DNA of 64,000 nucleotides. It comes from Methylobacterium sp. J-090. Lineage in GTDB: Bacteria; Pseudomonadota; Alphaproteobacteria; Rhizobiales; Beijerinckiaceae. Below, one piece after another: positions 57,798-64,000 of the stretch (its first letter is position 1; the number at the start of each line of letters is the position of its first letter). Where the stretch lies: assembly GCF_022829345.1 (NCBI RefSeq), contig NZ_JAKSXV010000098.1:248001-312000 (forward strand). Reading direction: 5' to 3'. The translations under genes were made by a program, and so were the position numbers. The notes beneath the pieces were generated by a model, which saw nothing but the letters and a program-made list of their open reading frames with translations, was not told the origin of the DNA and did not search any database.

Positions 57798-59198
57798 CTA
57801 CGCGGAACCGGCCGTCGTCCCGGGGCCAACCGCGAGGCGCAGGAAGCTCACGGCGCTGGCGACGGCCGCGAAGACGCCGCCGAGCCCGAGGGCGAGGGCC
57901 GGCCCATGGGCCTCCGTGATGACGAAGCAGGCGGCCACGAGGGCCGCGCCCATGGTCTGGCCGAGGAGGCGGGCGGTGGCGACGATGCCGCTCGCGCCCC
58001 CCGAGCGTGCCGCCGGCGCGCTCGTCATGATGGCGCGCAGGTTCGGGGCCTGGAAGAAGCCGAAGCCGGCGCCGCAGATCGCCATGCGCCAGCCGATATC
58101 CACGACGCTCGGGCTCGCCGGCAGGCTCGCCAGCAATCCCATGCCGACCGCGAGGGCGGCGAGGCCGATGCCGCCGAGCAGCCCCGGCGGGTAGCGGTCC
58201 GAGAGGCGTCCGGCCAGCGGCGCCATCGCGGCGACCACGACGGGCCACGGCGTCATCAGGAAGCCGGTCTCGACCTGACTGCGCCCGAGGGTGTGCTGGA
58301 ACAGGAAGGGCAGGGAGACGAAGGCGAGGCCCTGGGCCGCGAAGGAGCACACCGACGTCAGGGCCGAGAGGGCGAAGAGCGGTCGCCGGAGCAGATCGGC
58401 GGCGAGCATCGGCGCCGGGTGGCCCGCCTGCCGGCGCAGGAGCAGGGTGAAGCAGGCGAGCGACCCGGCGATCTCCGCCAGGATGTGCCAGAGCGGCGCC
58501 TCGTGGGCGGCCTCGCCGAGCCCGAGCACGAGGAGGGCGAAGGCGGCGGCGTTCAGGAACGCGCCCGGCACGTCGAACCGGTGGCCGGAGCGTCCGGTGT
58601 CCGGCAGCGCGGTCCAGGCCAGGGCCAGGGCGCCGAGGCCGATGGGCACGTTGACGGCGAAGAGCCACGGCCACGGCGCCGCGACGAGGATCAGGGACGC
58701 CACGGTCGGACCAACGGCGAAGCCGACGCCGACCACGAAGGCGTTGAGCCCGACGCCGCGCCCGAGCCGGTCGGCGGGATAGATGAAGCGGATGAGCGCG
58801 ATGTTCACGGCCATCAGGGCGCTCGCGCCGACGCCCTGGAGCACGCGGGCCGCCACCAGGGTGGGCAGGGACCAGGCGAGGGCGCAGACGAGGGAGGCCG
58901 CCGTGAACAGGATGAAGCCGGCGATGTAGATCCGCTGCTGCCCGACGATCTCCCCCAGGGCCGCGATCGGCAGCAGGGTCGCCACCACGGCGAGCTGATA
59001 GGCGTTGACGATCCACACCGAGGCGCCCGGATCGACGCCGAGATCGGCCGCGATGGTCGGCAGGGCGGTGTTGGCGATGGCGGTGTCGAGGGTGGCGAGC
59101 GCCACGCCGGTGAGCACCGCCACCATCGCCCGGCCGCGCCGGCCCGGCGGCAATCCATCCCGGCGCGGAAGATCCGGCATTGGAGTCGAAGGGGACAT
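57798..59198 (-). CDS. MFS multidrug exporter, DHA2 family (EmrB/QacA type)
   Basis: The 466-residue transporter has the DHA2 landmarks: TGVALATLDTAIANTALPTIAADL in helix 1, NAYQLAVVATLLPIAALGEIVGQQRIY, and GVGASALMAVNIALIRFIYPADRLGRGVGLNAFVVGVGFAVGPTV (motif C in helix 5). About 13-14 membrane segments are expected. It probably exports drugs or toxic organics by proton antiport. The ATG at 59198 is used; an internal ATG at 59180 is possible. Confidence 0.88.
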   Translation of the reverse strand: MSPSTPMPDLPRRDGLPPGRRGRAMVAVLTGVALATLDTAIANTALPTIAADLGVDPGASVWIVNAYQLAVVATLLPIAALGEIVGQQRIYIAGFILFTAASLVCALAWSLPTLVAARVLQGVGASALMAVNIALIRFIYPADRLGRGVGLNAFVVGVGFAVGPTVASLILVAAPWPWLFAVNVPIGLGALALAWTALPDTGRSGHRFDVPGAFLNAAAFALLVLGLGEAAHEAPLWHILAEIAGSLACFTLLLRRQAGHPAPMLAADLLRRPLFALSALTSVCSFAAQGLAFVSLPFLFQHTLGRSQVETGFLMTPWPVVVAAMAPLAGRLSDRYPPGLLGGIGLAALAVGMGLLASLPASPSVVDIGWRMAICGAGFGFFQAPNLRAIMTSAPAARSGGASGIVATARLLGQTMGAALVAACFVITEAHGPALALGLGGVFAAVASAVSFLRLAVGPGTTAGSA

Positions 59199-59336
59199 GG
59201 GGGATGGGCTCGCAGCGGCGACAGCGTGTTGAATGCGTCCGCCGCGGACCGTTGGCAAGCGCGGCGCCGGACGGCGAACGAACACGGGCCCGGGCGCGTT
59301 GCCCGTCCATACCAACGCTCGAAGTACGGACTTTTC

Positions 59337-59600
59337 ATGCGCGCGACCCTTGTCCTCACCGCCTCCCTGATCCTGTCGCTGACGGGCGCCGCCTTCGCGC
59401 AGAACCCGGCGGCCGGCGGCACCATGAACAATCCCGGCAGCGTGAAGAGCAACGGCGAGAAGGCCGACGATCGGACCACGGGCTCCGCCCCCGACACGAA
59501 CCCAAATCCCGGCGGCCGGCCGTCCGACCACAACGGCACGGCCGACACCCTCGGCAAGGCCGACAGCAAGTCCGGTGCGCCCGCGGCACCGCGCCCGTAG
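59337..59600 (+). CDS. Small secreted low-complexity protein
   Basis: This 87-residue product has a signal peptide (MRATLVLTASLILSLTGAAFAQ, cleavage after AFA). The mature chain is rich in Asn, Gly, Ser, Asp and Lys (GGTMNNPGSVKSNGEKADDR), predicted to be disordered. No family is recognised. It resembles the other small secreted protein at 40324. It lies between divergent DHA2 and MHS-type transporter genes. Confidence 0.68.
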   Translation: MRATLVLTASLILSLTGAAFAQNPAAGGTMNNPGSVKSNGEKADDRTTGSAPDTNPNPGGRPSDHNGTADTLGKADSKSGAPAAPRP

Positions 59601-59826
59601 CGCGTTCGCCGGGTTTCCCGACCGCGCAACGGTGGACATCGATCCCGCCGGGCCCGCGACGCGACGGGGTCGCCCACAGGCGAACCAGATCGCCGCTCTT
59701 GAGCGTCGGTGCGAACTCTGGCCAGCTCCTTGCGCTTCGTCCAGCTCCTTGCGCTTCGTGAGGACGAGCGGCGGCGGGTCCGCCGTCCGGACGAACGTGC
59801 CGCGCAATCTCTGGGGGTTCGGGCCG

Positions 59827-61143
59827 ATGACGGGCGACGTGACGGACATGCATCAACCGGTGAGGGCCGGCATCGCCGCGTTCGTCGGGACGATGATCGA
59901 ATGGTATGATTTCTTCATCTACGGAACGGCGGCCGCGCTCGTCTTCGGTCGACTGTTCTTCCCGCAGGTCGACAGCTTCTACGGGACGCTCGCCGCGTTC
60001 GGCACCTTCGCCGTCGGGTTCCTGGCGCGTCCCCTGGGTGGTGCGATCTTCGGCCATCTCGGCGACCGCGTCGGCCGGAAGAAATCCCTCATCATCACCC
60101 TCGTCATGATGGGCGTGTCGACGATCCTCATCGGCCTCCTGCCGACGCATGCCATGGTGGGCATCTGGGCGCCGATCCTGCTGGTGACGCTCCGGTTCGT
60201 CCAGGGCATCGCGGTCGGCGGCGAATGGGGCGGCGCCGTCCTGCTCGCCGGCGAGCACGCCCGCACCGAGGACCGCCGGACGTTCATGGCGTCCTTCGCC
60301 CAGCTCGGAAGCCCGGCCGGGCTGATCCTGTCCATGGTCATGTTCAAGTTCGTCACCCTCCTGCCCGAGGCCGAGCTGCTCAGTTGGGGGTGGCGCGTGC
60401 CGTTCCTGTTCAGCGCCGTCATGCTGGTGGTCGGGTTCGCCATTCGCATGGGCGTGAAGGAATCTCCGGACTTCATCGCCGCCCAGCGGCAGCGCCTCGC
60501 CAGCCTCAAGCAGGATCAGGCCCCGCTCCGGGAGATCTTCGCGACTTCCAAGGGGCTCCTGATCGCGGCGATCTGCAGCAACGTTCTCGGCATTTCCGGG
60601 TTCTACTTCACCAACACGTTCATGATTTCCTACACGACGAGCTACCTCGGGCTCGCGCGGGGCACGATCATCGACTGCCTGCTGATCGTCTCGATCATGC
60701 AGTTCGTCATCACGCCGCTCTCGGCCTACATCGCCGAGCGGACCTCGGTGATCCGGTTCCTCGTCTGCACCGCCGCGTATTCCATCGTCGCACCCTACGC
60801 CATGTTCATGCTCGTCGAGCAGCGCGACCTCGTCAGCGTCACCCTCGGGATCGGCATCGCCGTGGCCGGCCTCGGCGCGTATTACGCGGTCATCGCCGGC
60901 TACGTCAGCGCGTCCTTCCCCACGCGGTACCGCTACACCGGGATCTCCATGGCCTATCAGCTCAGCGGTGCGATCTTCGGCGGACTGACCCCCCTGCTCG
61001 GCACCATGCTGGCCCAGAACGCCAACGGGAACTGGATGCCGCTGGCGATCCTGTTCAGCCTCATCTCGACCATCTCCCTCGTGTCCGTCCTGGCGCTGCA
61101 CGCCCTGCGCAACCGGACGGACGCGCTTCCCCAAGCCGCCTGA
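59827..61143 (+). CDS. MFS transporter, metabolite:H+ symporter (MHS) family
   Basis: The 438-residue transporter begins with the MHS/ShiA-ProP signature M-H-Q-P-V-R-A-G-I-A-A-F-V-G-T-M-I-E-W-Y-D-F, and has the loop GHLGDRVGRKKSLIITLVMMG and FVQGIAVGGEWGGAVLLAGEHA. Family substrates include shikimate, proline/betaine, citrate and aromatic acids. It ends 10 bp before an acetylpolyamine-amidohydrolase-like gene, suggesting a shared substrate. I use ATG 59827; ATG 59848 is the alternative and gives the family's usual short start. Confidence 0.88.
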   Translation: MTGDVTDMHQPVRAGIAAFVGTMIEWYDFFIYGTAAALVFGRLFFPQVDSFYGTLAAFGTFAVGFLARPLGGAIFGHLGDRVGRKKSLIITLVMMGVSTILIGLLPTHAMVGIWAPILLVTLRFVQGIAVGGEWGGAVLLAGEHARTEDRRTFMASFAQLGSPAGLILSMVMFKFVTLLPEAELLSWGWRVPFLFSAVMLVVGFAIRMGVKESPDFIAAQRQRLASLKQDQAPLREIFATSKGLLIAAICSNVLGISGFYFTNTFMISYTTSYLGLARGTIIDCLLIVSIMQFVITPLSAYIAERTSVIRFLVCTAAYSIVAPYAMFMLVEQRDLVSVTLGIGIAVAGLGAYYAVIAGYVSASFPTRYRYTGISMAYQLSGAIFGGLTPLLGTMLAQNANGNWMPLAILFSLISTISLVSVLALHALRNRTDALPQAA

Positions 61144-61153
61144 GGGTCGCCGG

Positions 61154-62173
61154 ATGAGAACCTACTTCCATCGGGATCAATCCCTGCACGAACCCCGCAC
61201 CTACTTCTCGCGGGGTGCCATGCGGACGCCGCAGGAGCTTCCGACCCGCACCGGCGCTCTCCTCGACGCCGCGCGCAGCCTCGGCTTCGACGTGGCGGAG
61301 CCGGAGGATCGGGGGCTCGCCCCGATCGCGGCGGTGCATTCGCCCGACTACCTCGCCTTCCTCCAGTCGGCCCATGCGGACTGGATCGCCGAAGGCGAGG
61401 ATTGGGGCGACGAGGTGATGTCCAACATCTTCGTGCAGACCGCCAATCCCACGGGCATCCTGGCGAAGGCGGCCTGCCACATCGCCGACGGAAGTGCGCC
61501 GATCGGAGAGCACACCTACCGGGCCGCGTACGCCTCGGCCCAGTGCGCCATCGCGGGGGCCGACGCCATCCTGGGAGGCGCGCGGGAGGCCTACGCGTTG
61601 TGCCGGCCGCCGGGGCACCATGCCCGCCGCTCCGCCGCCGGCGGCTTCTGCTTCCTCAACAACGCCGCCGTCGCGGCCGCGCGGATGGCCGGGCGCTTCC
61701 CGCGCGTCGCGGTCCTCGACACGGACATGCATCACGGCCAGGGCATCCAGGAGATCTTCTACGACCGAAGCGACGTCTACTACGTCTCGATTCACGGAGA
61801 TCCGACGAACTTCTATCCCGTCGTGGCGGGATACGCCGACGAGATCGGTCGCGGCGACGGCCTCGGCTTCAACCTGAACCTGCCCATGCCGCACGGATCG
61901 CCGGAAGACGTGTTCTTCGAGACGCTCGACACCGCACGCGCGGCCCTCGACCGGTACGCCCCGGATGTGCTGGTCCTGTCGCTCGGCTTCGACATCTACG
62001 CCCACGATCCGCAGGCGAAGGTGGCCGTCAGCGAGGCCGGGTTCGAGCGCCTGGGCCGTGCGGTCGCATCGATCGGTCTGCCGACCCTCATCGTCCAGGA
62101 AGGCGGCTACGCCATCGACAGCCTGGGCGCGCTGTCGCGGCGGTTCTTCTCCGGGTTCGGCGCCGGCCGGTGA
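61154..62173 (+). CDS. Histone-deacetylase-family enzyme, acetylpolyamine amidohydrolase-like
   Basis: The 339-residue enzyme has the class II-type deacetylase fold: RPPGHHARRSAAGGFCFLNNAAV with the catalytic His pair, DTDMHHGQGIQEIFYDR (zinc ligands Asp191 and His193) and SLGFDIYAHDPQ (third ligand Asp280). The N-terminal R-T-Y-F-H-R-D-Q-S-L-H-E-P-R-T-Y is typical of acetylpolyamine amidohydrolases, which release acetate from N-acetylputrescine and similar amines. It follows the MHS transporter by 10 bp. Confidence 0.9.
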   Translation: MRTYFHRDQSLHEPRTYFSRGAMRTPQELPTRTGALLDAARSLGFDVAEPEDRGLAPIAAVHSPDYLAFLQSAHADWIAEGEDWGDEVMSNIFVQTANPTGILAKAACHIADGSAPIGEHTYRAAYASAQCAIAGADAILGGAREAYALCRPPGHHARRSAAGGFCFLNNAAVAAARMAGRFPRVAVLDTDMHHGQGIQEIFYDRSDVYYVSIHGDPTNFYPVVAGYADEIGRGDGLGFNLNLPMPHGSPEDVFFETLDTARAALDRYAPDVLVLSLGFDIYAHDPQAKVAVSEAGFERLGRAVASIGLPTLIVQEGGYAIDSLGALSRRFFSGFGAGR

Positions 62174-62442
62174 GGGCCGCGGCGGGGACACCGTCCCGGG
62201 CGGCGGGCTCCGCCTCGATCACGTCGTTCGTCCGTGCTCCCGAGCCGAGACGGTCTCCGGCGCGAACGGACGCCGGCACGGTCATGCCGCCGCCCATGAC
62301 CCGTCCGTCCCGTTCAACCCCACCCTTCACAACGGGGTGTCCGGACCGGGCCGCGAACGCGTCGGGGTAAGGCCACCAAGCCCGTTCGCTTGACGGACGG
62401 TGACGGGCCGCGTTGGCTGCCGACCCGACGAGAAGGATTCCC

Positions 62443-63693
62443 ATGCGCACGATTGCCCTACTCGCTCTCGCCATCCTCGTGGCCCTGGCGCCGATCGAGG
62501 CCCTGTCCGCGCCGGACGAGGCCGTGCTCGCGGCAGCCAGGGCCCAGGACGGCCCGTATCGCGAGACGCTCAAGGGGTTGGTCGATGTCGATACCGGCAC
62601 CGGCGATGTGCCCGGCCTTTCCAAGGTCGAGGCGATCCTGACGGCGCGTCTCGAAGCCTCGGGCTTCGCGGTGAGCGCCCGGACCGCCCCCGCCTTCGGC
62701 GGCAACACCCTGATCGGCACGCGCTCCGGCAAGGGCACGCGCAGAATCATGCTGCTCGTGCACTACGACACCGTGTTCGGCACGGGCGACGCCGCCAAGC
62801 GCCCCTATACCGAGCGCGAGGGCCGTGCCTACGGGCCGGGAGTCGCCGACGCGAAGGGCGGCGTCGCGATGATTCTCCACGTCCTGGCCGGCCTGGAGGC
62901 CCTGCGCTTCGACGGCTACGGCACCCTCACGGTGGTGTTCAATCCGGATGAGGAGCGCGGCTCGCGCGGGTCCCGCGACGCGATCGCCAAGGTCGCCCGC
63001 GAGCAGGACGTGGTCCTGTCCTTCGAGCCGTCCTTCGCCGAGGCCGGTGTCGACGCCGTCACCGTCGCCACCAAGGGCATCAACTACGCGAGCCTCGCCG
63101 TCAAAGGCCGCGCCTCCCATGCCGGCGGTGCGCCGGAAGCCGGCCGCAATGCGGTGGTCGAACTCGCGCATCAGATCCTTCAGCTTCAGGACCTCGGCGA
63201 CCCGGCGAAGGGGACCAGCCTGCATTGGACCGTGATGCACGGCGGGACCAAGCCGAACATCATCCCCGACGACGCCAAGGCGGAGGGCGACATGCGCTAC
63301 TTCCTGCCGAGCGAGTACGACCGGGTGCTGACGCAGGCGCGGAGGATCGTCGGCGCGCATCGCGTTCCCGACACGCAGGTGACCTTCGATCTCGCGAAGG
63401 GCCGCCCGCCGCTGCCGCACAACCCGGCCACGCAGGCCCTCGGCGACCGCGCGCACGCGATCTACGCCGAACTCGGCGCCGACCTCACCCTCGCCGAAAT
63501 CGGCGGCGGCACGGATGCGGGCTACGCCTTCCAGCCCGACAGCCCGGCAAAGCCGGCGATCCTCGAATCCCTCGGCATCGTCGGAGGCCACTATCACAGC
63601 GCCGACGAATTCGCGGTCCTCGCGAGCATCACGCCGCGGCTCTACCTCGCGACCCGCCTCGTGATGGAGGTGTCGAAGGAGACGGGGCGCTGA
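62443..63693 (+). CDS. Secreted M20 peptidase (glutamate carboxypeptidase/CPG2-like)
   Basis: The 416-residue protein has a signal peptide (IALLALAILVALAPIEALSA) and the M20 metallopeptidase fold: zinc-binding H-Y-D-T-V, GPGVADAKGGVAM (Asp bridging both zincs), P-D-E-E-R-G-S-R-G-S catalytic Glu pair, and a C-terminal G-G-H-Y-H-S-A-D-E with the last ligand His. A dimerisation domain lies in between (KGINYASLAVKGRASHAGGAPEAGRNA). It is probably periplasmic and removes C-terminal glutamate or hydrolyses similar amides. AGAAGGA lies about 6 nt before ATG 62443. Confidence 0.92.
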   Translation: MRTIALLALAILVALAPIEALSAPDEAVLAAARAQDGPYRETLKGLVDVDTGTGDVPGLSKVEAILTARLEASGFAVSARTAPAFGGNTLIGTRSGKGTRRIMLLVHYDTVFGTGDAAKRPYTEREGRAYGPGVADAKGGVAMILHVLAGLEALRFDGYGTLTVVFNPDEERGSRGSRDAIAKVAREQDVVLSFEPSFAEAGVDAVTVATKGINYASLAVKGRASHAGGAPEAGRNAVVELAHQILQLQDLGDPAKGTSLHWTVMHGGTKPNIIPDDAKAEGDMRYFLPSEYDRVLTQARRIVGAHRVPDTQVTFDLAKGRPPLPHNPATQALGDRAHAIYAELGADLTLAEIGGGTDAGYAFQPDSPAKPAILESLGIVGGHYHSADEFAVLASITPRLYLATRLVMEVSKETGR

Positions 63694-63712
63694 TCGACGG
63701 GGGCCGCGATGT

Positions 63713-64000
63713 TCAGCGAGCGGCGCTCGCGGCATCGGCCCGTGGCACTGCGTTCGCCGGCGCGCCGACGGACCCCGCCGGCGCGGCTCCGGGCCTGTTG
63801 CGGATGGCGGAGGCGATGAGAACGTAGAAGAGGGGCGTGACGAACACCGCCAGCACGGTCGCGGTGATCATGCCGCCGAGCACGCCGGTGCCGATGGCGC
63901 GCTGGCTGTTCATGCTGGCCCCCGTGGCGATTGCGAGCGGCACGACGCCGAGGATGAAGGCGAATGAGGTCATCACGATGGGCCGGAAGCGCAGGGCGCA
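63713..64000 (-). CDS. RND efflux pump inner-membrane subunit, C-terminal fragment (cut by window edge)
   Basis: Only the last 95 residues are inside the window. They begin [23 protein letters not shown] and contain [23 protein letters not shown], the conserved ending of HAE1-type pumps such as AcrB/MexB, followed by a tail of about 30 residues. It should be a proton-driven exporter of drugs or organic compounds. The gene start lies beyond position 64000; its partner adaptor gene is probably upstream there. Confidence 0.92.
   Translation of the reverse strand, partial: CALRFRPIVMTSFAFILGVVPLAIATGASMNSQRAIGTGVLGGMITATVLAVFVTPLFYVLIASAIRNRPGAAPAGSVGAPANAVPRADAASAAR

Noticed and set aside
57741-59600. 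619-codon plus-strand frame across the DHA2 transporter gene
   Set aside because: Low-complexity Glu/Gly/Arg product without domains. Only its last 87 codons (from 59337) have a signal peptide and are called as a gene.
1-64000. CRISPR arrays, tRNA or rRNA genes, transposases, integrases
   Set aside because: I looked for spaced direct repeats, tRNA T-loop sequences, and transposase or integrase motifs on both strands and found none.

Overview
This window looks like a chromosomal segment from a high-GC alphaproteobacterium of the order Hyphomicrobiales (Rhizobiales), most like Methylobacterium/Methylorubrum. That assignment is inferred from very high GC coding DNA, a NadQ-type NAD regulator, a giant GPR/RgsE-like polar-growth protein, an EcfG-type general-stress promoter (GGAAC-N17-CGTT), MutL with an intact endonuclease motif, and alphaproteobacterial conserved families (DUF1489, DUF3750, DUF465). 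No rRNA, tRNA, CRISPR array, insertion sequence or prophage was seen. Gene density is ordinary: 58 protein genes, the last one cut by the window edge.

Layout. 1-4.6 kb: nadQ and a sugar O-acetyltransferase on the minus strand, then thiE-thiD, an XRE-cupin regulator and a small P-loop kinase. 4.6-8.4 kb: an Mla-type lipid-transport operon (permease with fused STAS domain, ATPase, MCE protein, lipoprotein). 8.5-11.3 kb: an MFS transporter, a CheZ-like phosphatase and DUF1489. 11.4-19.5 kb: one 2,696-residue membrane-anchored hendecad-repeat protein resembling the growth pole ring protein. 19.8-25.1 kb: HPt protein, 2Fe-2S ferredoxin, VOC and VWA proteins, and a ZnuD-like TonB receptor behind two Zur-like operators. 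25.3-29.3 kb: DUF3750, GNAT, then a compact class I P450 system (ferredoxin, reductase, P450). 29.5-34.4 kb: AprI/Inh-type lipoprotein, a large outer-membrane barrel, KpsF-type isomerase and a family 61 glycosyltransferase, probably cell-surface polysaccharide functions. 34.5-40.6 kb: mutL, rsmD-rluB, csbD, tadA and a small secreted protein. 40.7-49.3 kb: MFS, a peptide ABC importer without ATPases, a GlcG-like protein, purE-purK and a VOC protein. 49.4-57.7 kb: two divergent DUF465 genes, prpE, an old-yellow-enzyme-type reductase, a chemoreceptor, a 40% GC intergenic island and a putative outer-membrane protein. 57.8-64 kb: DHA2 exporter, small secreted protein, MHS-family transporter paired with an acetylpolyamine-amidohydrolase-like enzyme, a secreted M20 peptidase and the C-terminus of an RND pump.

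The genes that work together most clearly are the Mla operon, the P450 trio, thiE-thiD, purE-purK, rsmD-rluB and the transporter/deacetylase pair. The most unusual items are the giant repeat protein with a 594-bp internal duplication, the two regulatory sites that can be read directly (Zur-like and EcfG-like), and the AT-rich island upstream of the chemoreceptor.
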